Shown here in pieces: positions 27,001 to 34,589 of a stretch of 64,000 nucleotides of DNA. Source of the DNA: Actinomadura rifamycini DSM 43936 (GTDB taxonomy: Bacteria > Actinomycetota > Actinomycetes > Streptosporangiales > Streptosporangiaceae); NCBI RefSeq assembly GCF_000425065.1, contig NZ_AULB01000018.1, positions 107,744 through 171,743 on the forward strand, written 5' to 3'. Each line of letters starts with the position of its first letter. Within the stretch, counting starts at the first letter, position 1. Under the pieces are notes generated by a model. It saw nothing but the letters and a program-made list of their open reading frames with translations, searched no databases and was not told the DNA's origin. Position numbers and translations under genes: made by a program.

Positions 27001-27773
27001 ACCTCGCGCTGCCCCGGGTCCGCGACCTCCTCCGGGCCCACGACGGCGAGGCCGACGACGAACTCGTCCGGGATTCCACGCGGACCCTGGTCGCCGGCCG
27101 GTACCGCAACCGCGTCCGCGTGCCGGGCCTCGACCTCGACCTCGGCCGCACGCTCCAGGACGTCCTCGAGCAGGACCGCCTCCTGGACGAGCTGTTCACC
27201 GACCCCGGCCATCTCGGCCGGCGGGCCGCCGAGTACGTGTCCGCCTCCGCGGCGGCGCTCGATCGGGCCTTCCACCAGAACGCCATCGGTCGGGACATCG
27301 AGCAGCGGCAGGACCTCGTGACCGCCTACCGGAGCCTGCTGGCCGCATGGCCGACCGCCCCCGTCCGGGGGAACGACCACGGGTTCGACGCCTTCCTCGC
27401 CTCCATCGCCGCCGACCCGGAGCCGCCGACGATCGACATGGTCGGCGCCCCGCTCCGCGAGGCGTGCGACCTGCTCGCCGCGCCGTCCGCCCTCCCCCAG
27501 GCGCCCACCGAGAGGCTGTCCGGCGCGACGCGGCTCGTCCAGCACGCCCGGTCGCTGGTGGAGCCGATGCTGTCCCGGGTCCTGCCCCTGGACGAGGAGG
27601 ACCTCGGCTGCGCCCGCATCGAGCTGCTCGCCGCGGCCGTCATGCTCCGCGAGACCGGCCACGACGACATCGCCGCCCTCCTCACCAGGGCCGTGCGCGG
27701 CTTGATCGCCCTCCAGACGTGGAACGAGGAGCCGCGACCGGCCGGCGAACTGCTCCTGCTCGTCCGCTGCTGA
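24087..27773 (+). CDS. Membrane-anchored NACHT STAND NTPase with SUMF1-like remnant and helical C-terminus
   Basis: A 1228-residue protein. Two N-terminal membrane segments (about residues 12-32 and 42-62) and a juxtamembrane linker precede a NACHT NTPase: Walker A GGPGSGKTT (165-173), Walker B CLVMLDGLDEV (247-257), sensor-like LLTSRPHGYL, and the winged-helix region ending YAFAHLTLQEYLAGAALL. About 595-690 resembles a shortened FGE/SUMF1 domain (RPVTHELYALFL ... YRLPTRDELDDPA). The last 530 residues are helical and rich in LDxAL/ARDL repeats. STAND proteins oligomerise on ligand binding; bacterial NACHT proteins include anti-phage sensors, but a defence role here is inference. TTGAAT at 24083-24088 could be a -10 for a leaderless GTG at 24096, an alternative start. 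Confidence 0.85.
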   Translation: MCGVDRTVSPARTIARVVALASFVLGCAVTANQVLDDGRLSWNWLYVAWAFAVIGALYAEVLTPGAPLGGAAAGGRPRGRRRMYLRQLRASVADMETVGIATQGEFALGLRQVYVEVSLAPQPLQDTAGEPYLGHLGRPAGAAGERRALSSFLHDGGGRVFAIIGGPGSGKTTLMRETALDLCRRPRPWKRSSRRARLPVLLYLRDHAGMILADEPPDLAEVAAAAGWTAGRVPASWIRQQLDRGRCLVMLDGLDEVADADQRARVVAWTRRQIERFPGNHVLLTSRPHGYLSNPLPSVNVLQVRRFTGEQIGRFLHNWYYAIECRAQGTTGRRVQQQAGQKADDLIGRLRERPALYDLAANPLLLTMIANVHRYRDALPGSRAALYGEMCEVLVHRRQEKKGLPDRTGLRGPQKEHIVQRLALAMMRRKVRDISVADACAAIDGDVRRAAAGLAPEDFLAEVGRSGLLVEREQGRYAFAHLTLQEYLAGAALLGDRPAELVDGVDDPWWREATLLWAADADASPVVAACLESGTARALALAFDCAEEARSLDPALRASLEDMLVRDAGDDPERQRLITAVKAARALRETIRLTDDTAVCARPVTHELYALFLQSERAEGRHHPEHLDDRPPGEPVAGTWAEDADRFVTWLNGLFEDGTTYRLPTRDELDDPAIGLVSGTEGRCVWVRTDTGVLRYVPSVVFWPYVLTSVQVHQCLLSDCRRTSPYLRLALAPPDPARIEAYAELFERLKSDDFGTDADNLLPVLRVFVTLVMARALARAVNAVPAIRAPQPVWTRRSLTLAFARNIETARKVAPYVGADLDLAFDSALDGDIDDALDRVLARDRAYAHRRDSSPLADSALDRARSLDRLSPYLHVPAMLVSLARALDGAVELAERHRTGARTIDVRAFADEFGELRERTLRLVHDLVAGAGGAGFDLGPLDRILDVLRLHLRNRASTFGFMHDFDRVRDFDLALPRVRDLLRAHDGEADDELVRDSTRTLVAGRYRNRVRVPGLDLDLGRTLQDVLEQDRLLDELFTDPGHLGRRAAEYVSASAAALDRAFHQNAIGRDIEQRQDLVTAYRSLLAAWPTAPVRGNDHGFDAFLASIAADPEPPTIDMVGAPLREACDLLAAPSALPQAPTERLSGATRLVQHARSLVEPMLSRVLPLDEEDLGCARIELLAAAVMLRETGHDDIAALLTRAVRGLIALQTWNEEPRPAGELLLLVRC

Positions 27774-27787
27774 CCCGCACGACCGAT

Positions 27788-27805
27788 TATCCTAGTACTA
27801 GGATA
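27788..27805. promoter_or_regulatory. PadR operator overlapping the -10 of the padR-gyrI operon
   Basis: TATCCTAGTACTAGGATA is a perfect 18-bp palindrome. Its right half contains the -10-like TAGGAT (27799-27804), which ends 7 nt before the padR ATG at 27812. Binding would block the promoter, and the transcript would be leaderless. Confidence 0.8.
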
Positions 27806-27811
27806 GTCACC

Positions 27812-28375
27812 ATGGCCGAGGAACCGACGCCCGCCGAGCTGACGCTGCTCGGGCTGCTCGTGGAGAAGCCGCGGCACGGCTACGAACTGGAGGAGGTCAT
27901 CGCCGCCCGCGGCGTCCGCGAGTGGACCGACATCGGGTTCAGCTCGATCTACTACCTGCTCACCCGGCTCCGCGACCGCGGTCTGATCACCGAGGTCGCG
28001 GCGGAGCGCCCGGCGCGCGGCAAGGCGCGCCGGGTGTACGGGCCGACGGACGAGGGGCGGCGCGCGTGCGCGCGGGCCGCCGAAGCGGCGCTGGCCGACC
28101 TGCGGCCGGTGCACCCGCCCGTCCTGGTCGGCCTGGCGAACCAGCCGGTCATCGAGCCCGGCCGGGTGCGGGACGCGCTCGACCGGCGGGCCGCGGCGCT
28201 CGCGGAGCGCATCGCCGCGGTCCGCGCGGCCCGCGACGCCCAGCCCGGAACGCCCCCGTTCGTCCGGGCGATCTTCGACTACTCGCTGGGCCAGCTCGAC
28301 GCCGAACGGCGCTGGCTGGACGGCTACCGGGCGGAACTCGGCGACGCAGCCACCGGAAACGGAGACGGACGATGA
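27812..28375 (+). CDS. PadR-family transcriptional regulator
   Basis: A 187-residue PadR protein: winged helix ELTLLGLLVEKPRHGYELEEVIAARGVREWTDIGFSSIYYLLTRLRDRGLITEVAAERPARGKARRVYGPTDEGRRA (about residues 9-85), then a Vir-like C-terminal helical domain (LDRRAAALAERIAAVRAARDA ... ERRWLDGYRAEL). The palindrome at 27788-27805 directly upstream indicates autorepression. Its stop codon overlaps the ATG of the GyrI-like gene (ATGA), so the two are translationally coupled. Confidence 0.9.
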   Translation: MAEEPTPAELTLLGLLVEKPRHGYELEEVIAARGVREWTDIGFSSIYYLLTRLRDRGLITEVAAERPARGKARRVYGPTDEGRRACARAAEAALADLRPVHPPVLVGLANQPVIEPGRVRDALDRRAAALAERIAAVRAARDAQPGTPPFVRAIFDYSLGQLDAERRWLDGYRAELGDAATGNGDGR

Positions 28376-29001
28376 CCACGGTCACCCGCTACGACGTCAA
28401 GCGCGAGCTCAAGCGGTTCTACGCGCCGAGGAACACCGGCTGGGAGCTGGTCGAGGTGCCGCCGCAGCAGTTCCTCGCCGTCGACGGGCACGGCGACCCC
28501 AACACGAGCGCCGACTACGCGCGCGCCGTCGAGGCCCTCTACTCCGTCGCCTACACGATCAAGTTCACCAGCAAGCGGGAGCTGGACCGCGACTTCGTCG
28601 TCGGGCCGCTCGAAGGGCTGTGGTGGTCCGACCGCCCGGAGGTCTTCGTCGCCCGGCAGAAGGACGCCTGGAACTGGCGCATGCTCATCAGCCAGCCCGA
28701 CTGGATCACCGCGGACCTCATCGACGCCGCCAGGGCCGCCGCGCTCGCGAAGAAGAAGCTCCCGACCATCGAGGACGTCCGCCGCGAGACCCTGCACGAG
28801 GGGACGTGCGCCCAGGTGCTGCACGTCGGCCCGTACGACGACGAGGGGCCCGTCCTCGCCGAACTGCACGACACGTACCTCGCCGCGAACGGGCTGCGGA
28901 TGGCCGGGCACCACCACGAGATCTACCTCGGCGACCACCGCCGCACCGAGCCCGCCAAGTGGCGGACGGTCCTCCGCCAGCCCGTCCGTCCGGCGGACTG
29001 A
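28372..29001 (+). CDS. GyrI-like small-molecule-binding domain protein
   Basis: A 209-residue single-domain protein of the GyrI-like/SOUL-like ligand-binding type: VKRELKRFYAPRNTGWELVEVPPQQFLAVDGHGDPNTSADYARAVEALYSVAYTIKF, FVVGPLEGLWWSD and LHVGPYDDEGPVLAELHDTYLAANGLRMAGHHHEIYLGD. PadR-GyrI pairs are common in actinobacteria. Some GyrI-like proteins are cyclopropanoid hydrolases or bind drugs, and a conserved Glu is expected in the pocket. Overlaps the padR stop by 4 nt and should respond to the PadR ligand. Confidence 0.87.
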   Translation: MTTVTRYDVKRELKRFYAPRNTGWELVEVPPQQFLAVDGHGDPNTSADYARAVEALYSVAYTIKFTSKRELDRDFVVGPLEGLWWSDRPEVFVARQKDAWNWRMLISQPDWITADLIDAARAAALAKKKLPTIEDVRRETLHEGTCAQVLHVGPYDDEGPVLAELHDTYLAANGLRMAGHHHEIYLGDHRRTEPAKWRTVLRQPVRPAD

Positions 29002-29005
29002 CGGG

Positions 29006-29401
29006 TCAGGCGGGCCGCAGCCGCTCCACCGAGCGCTCCAGGTCGTCCGGCCGCACCTTCCAGCGCTCGGCGTCGTCGTACTCGACGTCGATGCCGAGCC
29101 GCAGGTCGGCCCGCCTGAGCTGGAGCAGGCACGCCTTCCAGCCGGGCTCGCCGGGCACGGCCATCGCCTCCCGCAGGGCGCCGAGGCCGTCCAGGACGTC
29201 CCACCCCTTCGGGGTGCGGGCCTCCCAGGACCCGTCGTCGAAGTACACGTACCCGAACATGGACTCGGTGCCGCCGCCGAACGTCGCGACGAGGCTCAGC
29301 GCGGCCCAGCCGTCCTGGTGCTCGGCGTTGCCGACGATCGCTTCCCCGACCGCCGTCAGCGCGGCCGTCGACGCCTCGGCGTCGAACTCCGGGTCCGTCA
29401 T
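29006..29401 (-). CDS. Hypothetical protein, weakly YezG/DUF600-like
   Basis: A 131-residue soluble acidic protein, not firmly recognised. The layout is an N-terminal helix (ASTAALTAVGEAIVGNAEHQDGW), strands AALSLVATF and MFGYVYFDDGSWEARTP, a helix DVLDGLGALREAM, and the end LRLGIDVEYDDAERWKVRPDDLERSVERLR. This order resembles the YezG-like immunity family, but the match is by eye only. It ends 4 bp from the convergent GyrI stop. GAGAGGG precedes the ATG. Confidence 0.6.
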   Translation of the reverse strand: MTDPEFDAEASTAALTAVGEAIVGNAEHQDGWAALSLVATFGGGTESMFGYVYFDDGSWEARTPKGWDVLDGLGALREAMAVPGEPGWKACLLQLRRADLRLGIDVEYDDAERWKVRPDDLERSVERLRPA

Positions 29402-29642
29402 GTCACCCTCTCGCAGTCGGACGGGGCGGCGGGGTCGAGGCGGGGGGCGGAGCCGACGGGGACGTCGAGCCGGTCGCGGGCCGCGTGCAAATGATCACCG
29501 CCACTCCGCGTCGCCTCTCACGCCGACGTGAGGGTCCAACGTATCTGCCGCTTCGCCCCTTTCGAGATCTTTCAGCGGGGCGACGGCCAACGGTGCGCGC
29601 GGGTGCGGGGCCAGGAGGCGGTGGGAGCGCTCGTGCGGGCGC

Positions 29643-30542
29643 TCACTTCACGGTGACGAGAGCGTGCAGGCCCTTGGCGCCGAGGGGGCGGCCGTCGGTC
29701 AGGTCGGTCACCCAGGTGATCAGCGCGTACTCGCCGGGCTCCAGGGGCGCCTGGAGGATGACGGACGTGCCGTGCGACAGCGGCGGGGTGCCGACCGGGT
29801 CGCCCGCGAACGGCGGCTCGATCCACTCGCCGCTCTCCGCCGCGTCCCAGAACTCCTGGAGGTCGTCGCGGGTGGTCCCCGGACGGACGGGCACGAAGAT
29901 CGCCTCGTTGACCTGCCGCATGCGGTTCGTCAGCAGGATGGGGGCGCCCGCCCTGAGCCGCGGCGCCACGTGGAAGCGGGGGCCGGACGGCGTCCGGGAC
30001 ATGCCGACGAACGCGCCGGGGCGGGGCGCGTGCCCGCGGTGCCGCTCGCGCCGGACGGTCAGTGCGTGCAGCGCCTCGGGGCCGGGCGGTGCGCCGTCCT
30101 CGAAATCGAGGTAGTCGACCAGGTAGTAGGTGCCGGGGCGGAGGCGGGCGGTGAACGTCGTGGCCCGTCCGGGGTGGGCCTGCGCGCCGCCGAGCAGGTC
30201 GGCCTCGTCCATCAGCGCGTTCCCGGCGGGGACCGCCACCTCGGGGTCGTCGGAGAAGACCTTGCCGAGGCGGTCGGCGAACGTCGCGGGGGACGTGCCG
30301 GGGTGCAGCCGGACGAGTCCGATCATGCTGCCGAGTTCGGCGGTCGCGGTGGTGGTGACCCGGAACGACGTCGGGCCGGCGGTGTGCGTCGCGGGCGCGG
30401 TGAACCCGCCGTCGCGGGCCTCGATCTCGATGACCGGCGCGGTGCGGGCGGCCTGCGCCGGGGCCTGCGGTGCCGGGGCTTGCAGCGCGGTGGCGCCGAC
30501 CACGGCGGCAGCGGCCATGCCCAGGAGCTTCGCGTGCTTCAT
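29643..30542 (-). CDS. Secreted protein with two beta-sandwich (cupredoxin-like) repeats
   Basis: A 299-residue exported protein. The signal peptide (MKHAKLLGMAAAAVVGATAL, cleaved around AQA) is followed by two similar halves, each starting with a beta-strand pattern typical of cupredoxin-fold domains (IEIEARDGGFTAPATHTAGPTSFRVTTTA; FHVAPRLRAGAPILLTNRM). Both halves have a PGTY/PGEY turn near the end (RPGTYYLVDYL, EPGEYALITWV). No Cys-His copper site is visible, so copper binding is not supported. GAAGGAG precedes the ATG. Confidence 0.7.
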   Translation of the reverse strand: MKHAKLLGMAAAAVVGATALQAPAPQAPAQAARTAPVIEIEARDGGFTAPATHTAGPTSFRVTTTATAELGSMIGLVRLHPGTSPATFADRLGKVFSDDPEVAVPAGNALMDEADLLGGAQAHPGRATTFTARLRPGTYYLVDYLDFEDGAPPGPEALHALTVRRERHRGHAPRPGAFVGMSRTPSGPRFHVAPRLRAGAPILLTNRMRQVNEAIFVPVRPGTTRDDLQEFWDAAESGEWIEPPFAGDPVGTPPLSHGTSVILQAPLEPGEYALITWVTDLTDGRPLGAKGLHALVTVK

Positions 30543-30730
30543 CGGTACTCCTTCGTCGGGGGGCGTCGTGCTCTGGACGGTAGGAGCCGGGTTCGGCGGT
30601 CCGGCAGTACCCGCGGATGTAACCGCGCGGACGCCGTTCGGGACCCCGGTCCCACGGGCGCACGCCCCGCGTACGACGGCCGCCGGAGCGCCGCCGGGTT
30701 TCCGCAGCGCAGGTCGTCATCCCGGCGCCC

Positions 30731-30761
30731 TTGACCTCGACCTTGGTCGAGGTTGTTGGCT
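30731..30761 (+). promoter_or_regulatory. MerR-type promoter with perfect 20-bp dyad
   Basis: TTGACC (30731-30736), a 19-bp spacer and TTGGCT (30756-30761) enclose ACCTCGACCTTGGTCGAGGT (30734-30753), a perfect dyad with 9-bp arms and a 2-bp centre. A 19-bp spacer with a centred dyad is the MerR/SoxR architecture. No merR gene is adjacent, so the regulator acts from elsewhere. Confidence 0.7.
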
Positions 30762-30807
30762 GGTGCCCGGCGGTGATCACCGCCGCTCCTGAGAGAAAGG
30801 CACGGAT

Positions 30808-31239
30808 ATGGCTGACAACGTTCTTCTGGTGGGGGACGTCTCGGACGAGACGCGGGCCGCGGTGGCGGGCGTCGTGAAGGCGCTGGAGCGGGCGTTCAAC
30901 ACCAAGGACGCCGCGGCGCTCGCCGCGCAGTTCGCCGAACGGACGTCCTGGTCGAACGCGATGGGGACCCGGCTGGACGGGCGCGCGGCGATCGAGGAGT
31001 TCAGCGCCCCCGCGATGGAGGGCTTCCTCAGCGACGCGTACGCGCGCTACGACGTCGTGAAGATGCTGGAGATCGCACCCGAGGTGATCGCGGTGAACGT
31101 GGCGCAGCAGCCGACGGACGCCGCGGGCGCGCCCGTCGAGGGCGCGCACGGCGCGACGCTGTACGTGATCGCGCGGGGGCCGGACGGGTGGAAGATCGTC
31201 GCCGGGCAGAACACGGCCGTCGAACCCGCGGCGTCCTGA
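30808..31239 (+). CDS. SgcJ/EcaC-type NTF2-like protein
   Basis: A 143-residue NTF2-like domain: VAGVVKALERAFNTKDAAALAAQFAERTSWSNAMGTRLDGRAAIEEFSAPAMEGFLSDAYARYDVVKMLEIAPEVIAVNVAQQPTD ... HGATLYVIARGPDGWKIVAGQNTAV. This is the pattern of the SgcJ/EcaC family of small, often uncharacterised oxidoreductase-like proteins. GAGAGAAAGG precedes the ATG. Control by a MerR-type activator is suggested by the promoter at 30731-30761. Confidence 0.8.
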   Translation: MADNVLLVGDVSDETRAAVAGVVKALERAFNTKDAAALAAQFAERTSWSNAMGTRLDGRAAIEEFSAPAMEGFLSDAYARYDVVKMLEIAPEVIAVNVAQQPTDAAGAPVEGAHGATLYVIARGPDGWKIVAGQNTAVEPAAS

Positions 31240-31253
31240 CCCGCGCCCGCCCG

Positions 31254-31288
31254 AGCCCTGTGAGGGAGGATTCTTCCCTTACAGGGCT
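31254..31288. terminator. Strong hairpin after the SgcJ-like gene
   Basis: A 14-bp stem (AGCCCTGTGAGGGA pairing with TCCCTTACAGGGCT, one G-U pair) with a 7-nt loop lies 15 bp after the stop codon at 31239. It is the likely terminator separating this gene from the permease gene. Confidence 0.65.
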
Positions 31289-31366
31289 TAGGCCCGATCG
31301 TTATGGGGCGCCCGGTTCGACGTTGATCACGCCGGGAAGGGACTCCTCCGGTCGAGGAGGTGCCGC

Positions 31367-32785
31367 ATGACGACGGTGCTGCGCGGGATGGTCCGCCGGA
31401 AGCCCATCGACGAGATCGAGGACGAGACCGAGACCTCCGGGCTGCGCCGGACGCTCGGGCTGTGGCAGCTCACCGCGATCGGCGTCGGCGGCATCATCGG
31501 CGCGGGCATCTTCTCCCTCGCGGGCGCGGTCGCGAACGAGAAGGCCGGGCCCGCGGTGCTCATCTCGTTTCTGGTGGCGGGGATCGCGAGCGCCGCGGCG
31601 GCGTTCTCGTACGCCGAGTTCGCCGGACTCATCCCGAAGGCCGGGTCCGCGTACACCTACGGGTACGCGGTGCTGGGCGAGTTCGCCGGGTGGGCGATCG
31701 GGTGGGACCTGCTGCTGGAGTACACGGCGATCGTCGCGGTCGTCGCGATCGGGCTGTCCGGGTACTTCAACGACCTGCTCGAATTCATGAACGTCGAGCT
31801 GCCGCTGTGGATGAGCGGCGCGCCCGGCACCGAACCGGACGGGGTCGCGGGCGGCGGCTACAAGGTGAACCTGTTCGCCGTGCTGCTGTGCCTGCTCATC
31901 GCGTGGGTGCTGAACCTCGGGATGAAGAACGCGGCGCGGTTCGAGACCGCGCTCGTGTACCTCAAGGTCGGGATCGTCCTGCTCGTGGTCGTCGTCGGCG
32001 TGTTCAAGATCCAGTCCGACAACTACGACCCGTTCTTCCCGTTCGGGTGGGGCGGCGCGTTCACCGGCGCGGCGACCGTCTTTTTCGCGGTGTTCGGCTA
32101 CGACGCCCTCTCTACGGCGGCGGAGGAGTCGCGGGAGTCGCGCAAGCACATGCCGAAGGCGATCCTGCTGTCGCTGGCGATCGCGATGGTCCTGTACGTC
32201 CTCGCGTGCCTGGTGCTGACCGGGATGGTCGACTACCGCGAGATCGACGGCGAGGCCGCGTTCTCGTCCGCGTTCGACTCGGTCGGGCTGGAGGCCGTCG
32301 GCGCGGTCATCGCGGTCGGCGCCATCCTCGGCGTGCTGACCGTGCTGTTCACGTTCATGATGGGCGCGACCCGCGTGTGGTTCTCGATGAGCCGGGACGG
32401 CCTGCTGCCCCGGTGGTTCGCGAAGACGCACCCGGTCCGGCACGTCCCGACCCGCATCACGTGGATCGTCGGGATCGGCTCGGCGCTGATCGCCGGGTTC
32501 CTGCCGATCGCGGAGGCGGCGGAGCTGACGAACATCGGGATCCTGCTGGCGTTCATCGTCGTCTGCATCGCCGTCGTCGTCCTCCGGTACCGGCGCCCGG
32601 ACCTCCCCCGCGAGTTCCGGACGCCGGGCATGCCGGTCGTGCCGCTGGTCGGCGTCGTCTTCTCGGTGTGGCTGATCACGTTCCTGCAGTGGCAGACGTG
32701 GGCGCGGTTCGGCGCCTGGTTCGCGCTGGGGTGCGCGGTCTACTTCCTCTACAGCCGCCGGCACTCCCTGCTCAACCGAAAGTGA
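31367..32785 (+). CDS. APC-superfamily amino-acid permease (CAT/YfnA-like)
   Basis: A 472-residue transporter with about 12 membrane segments. The opening LGLWQLTAIGVGGIIGAGIFSLAGAVANEKAGPAVLISFLVAG is the APC TM1 signature. FVFFAVFGYDALSTAAEESRESRKHMPKAI-type sequence (VFFAVFGYDALSTAAEE) matches TM6 and the following loop of cationic/branched amino-acid transporters. It probably imports an amino acid by proton symport. GAGGAGG precedes the ATG. Its 3' end overlaps the convergent dehydrogenase by 14 bp. Confidence 0.9.
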   Translation: MTTVLRGMVRRKPIDEIEDETETSGLRRTLGLWQLTAIGVGGIIGAGIFSLAGAVANEKAGPAVLISFLVAGIASAAAAFSYAEFAGLIPKAGSAYTYGYAVLGEFAGWAIGWDLLLEYTAIVAVVAIGLSGYFNDLLEFMNVELPLWMSGAPGTEPDGVAGGGYKVNLFAVLLCLLIAWVLNLGMKNAARFETALVYLKVGIVLLVVVVGVFKIQSDNYDPFFPFGWGGAFTGAATVFFAVFGYDALSTAAEESRESRKHMPKAILLSLAIAMVLYVLACLVLTGMVDYREIDGEAAFSSAFDSVGLEAVGAVIAVGAILGVLTVLFTFMMGATRVWFSMSRDGLLPRWFAKTHPVRHVPTRITWIVGIGSALIAGFLPIAEAAELTNIGILLAFIVVCIAVVVLRYRRPDLPREFRTPGMPVVPLVGVVFSVWLITFLQWQTWARFGAWFALGCAVYFLYSRRHSLLNRK

Positions 32786-33899
32786 TCACCTGCCGGACCG
32801 CCTCGCCGCTGTGCAGCCGGTCGAACCCGGCGTTGACGTCGTCGAGGGTGAGGCGGTCGGACAGCAGCGCGTCCACCGGCAGGTTCCCCGTCCGGTACAT
32901 GCCGATGAAGCGCGGGACGTCCCGGCGCGGGACGCACGAGCCGAGGTAGCTGCCCTTCAGCGTCCGCTCCTCCGCCACGAGGCTCAGCGCGGGCAGCGTC
33001 ACGGGCTTGCCCGGGTCGGGGAGGCCGACGGTGACGGTCGTCCCGCCCGGCCGGGTCGCGGCGTACGCCTGCTCCAGGACGGGCACGACGCCGGTGGTGT
33101 CGATGACCTTCTCGGCGCCGCCGCCGGTGGCGTCCCGGATCGCCTCGACGGCGTCCGGGCCGCCCGCGACGGCGTGGGTGGCGCCGAGGCGGGACGCGAG
33201 GTCGCGCTTGTGCTCGACGACGTCCACGGCGACGACGGTCGCGGCGCCCGCGGCCTTCGCGGCGAGCAGCGCGGCGAGCCCGACGCCGCCGAGCCCGAGG
33301 ACGGCGACGCTGTCGCCCGGCTTCACGTCCGCGCTGTAGAGCGCGGCGCCCGCGCCGGTCAGGACGGCGCAGCCGAACAGGGCGGCGATGTCGAACGGCA
33401 GGTCGGGGTCGACCTTCACCGCCGAGCGCGACGACACGACCGTGTACTCGGAGAACGCGGACACGCCCAGGTGGTGGTTCGGGCGGGTGCCGTCGGGCGC
33501 GGCGAACCGGTGCGCGCCGCTCAGCAGGGTGCCCGCGCCGTTCGCGCGCGCGCCGGGCCCGCACAGCGCGGGACGTCCGGCGACGCAGCGCTCGCAGTGC
33601 CCGCAGGCCGGGACGAACGCGAGCACGACGTGGTCGCCGGGGGCGAACTCCGCGCCCTCGCCCGCCTCGACGACCTCGCCCGCGGCCTCGTGCCCGAGCG
33701 CCATCGGCAGCGGGCGGAGCCGGGAGCCGTTGATCACCGAGAGGTCGGAGTGGCAGAGCCCCGCGGCGCGGACCCGCACCAGCAGCTCGCCCGGACCGGG
33801 CGGGTCGAGCCGCAGCTCGGCGACCTCCAGCGGGCGCGATTCGGCGTAGGGGGCGGGGCGTCCTGACTCGACGAGGACGGCGGTGCGCGTCGCGGTCAT
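32772..33899 (-). CDS. Zinc-dependent alcohol dehydrogenase (AdhC/class III-like)
   Basis: A 375-residue MDR protein. Zinc ligands appear in AAGLCHSDLS and GHEAAGEVVE; the structural-zinc lobe has cysteines in CGHCERCVAGRPALC. The cofactor site is AVLGLGGVGLAALLAAKAAGAATVVAVDVVEHK, whose Asp favours NAD. HPD of the VYSTS type is replaced by AALFGCAVLTGAGAAL, as in factor-independent formaldehyde/aryl-alcohol enzymes. Start 33899 has GGAGAA upstream. It lies 37 bp after the thioesterase gene on the same strand, so they may be cotranscribed. Confidence 0.9.
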   Translation of the reverse strand: MTATRTAVLVESGRPAPYAESRPLEVAELRLDPPGPGELLVRVRAAGLCHSDLSVINGSRLRPLPMALGHEAAGEVVEAGEGAEFAPGDHVVLAFVPACGHCERCVAGRPALCGPGARANGAGTLLSGAHRFAAPDGTRPNHHLGVSAFSEYTVVSSRSAVKVDPDLPFDIAALFGCAVLTGAGAALYSADVKPGDSVAVLGLGGVGLAALLAAKAAGAATVVAVDVVEHKRDLASRLGATHAVAGGPDAVEAIRDATGGGAEKVIDTTGVVPVLEQAYAATRPGGTTVTVGLPDPGKPVTLPALSLVAEERTLKGSYLGSCVPRRDVPRFIGMYRTGNLPVDALLSDRLTLDDVNAGFDRLHSGEAVRQVITFG

Positions 33900-33936
33900 G
33901 CGGGTTCTCCGTTCACGGTCGGGGTGCGGGCCGTCC

Positions 33937-34350
33937 TCAGACGGTGAGCTTCTCCATCTCGGTGCGGACGGCACCGGCGATCGGGACGGGGCGGCGGGTC
34001 GTCCGGTCGACGAACACGTGCACGAAGTGCCCTTGCGCGATCAGGGCGCCGTCGGACGCGCGCAGCATCCCGATCTCCCAGCGGACGCTGGAGGTGCCGA
34101 GCTTCCCGATGCGCATCCCGACCTTGATCGTGTCGGGGAAGGACACCTCGGCCTTGTACTCGCAGTGCGACTCGACGCAGAGCGCGATGGACGGGGACGC
34201 GACGGGGTCGAACCCGGCGGTCCGGATCATCCACTCGTTGATGACGGTGTCCATCAGCGAGTAGTGGACGACGTTGTTGACGTGCCCGTAGACGTCGTTG
34301 TCCTTCCACCGCGTGGGGACGTTCTCCCAGAAAAGGTACTCGCCGGTCAT
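33937..34350 (-). CDS. Acyl-CoA thioesterase, 4HBT hot-dog family
   Basis: A 137-residue hot-dog-fold thioesterase. The active-site region WKDNDVYGHVNNVVHYSLMDTVINEWM carries the conserved Asp and the GHVNN helix start of the YbgC/4-hydroxybenzoyl-CoA branch. It hydrolyses acyl-CoA esters in the cytoplasm; chain specificity is unknown. On the minus strand TAGGGT (34358-34363) ends 7 nt before the ATG, so the mRNA is probably leaderless. Confidence 0.87.
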   Translation of the reverse strand: MTGEYLFWENVPTRWKDNDVYGHVNNVVHYSLMDTVINEWMIRTAGFDPVASPSIALCVESHCEYKAEVSFPDTIKVGMRIGKLGTSSVRWEIGMLRASDGALIAQGHFVHVFVDRTTRRPVPIAGAVRTEMEKLTV

Positions 34351-34589
34351 GGGGCAAACCCTATGGTCGGCGCGGGTGTGCCGCGGCATCGGGCCTCCGG
34401 AACGGTGACCGTGCAAGGTGCCGGACGGGTGCGGGCTGTGCCCCCGCCCAACCGCGCCCGCCCCGCCCCGGGCCCCCGGCAAGGGGAAGCGGCGCTCACC
34501 CGGCCGCGAGGAAAGGTTCTGAGCACGATCCCGGCCGGGTGAACGCCGCCTCCGGGCGGGCCCGCGTCCGGGCGCCGCCGTCTACGGGG

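Noticed and set aside
24014..27800. Very long open frames in other frames and on the opposite strand of the NACHT gene
   Set aside because: Their translations are low-complexity Arg/Pro/Gly or Glu/Asp/Val strings with no domain motifs; they result from the high GC content. The same applies to long antisense frames over the LuxR-ATPase, subtilase, nrdAB and dnaK genes.
29643..30542. Copper-binding cupredoxin
   Set aside because: The beta-sandwich pattern is there, but no Cys-His-His-Met ligand set is visible in either half.
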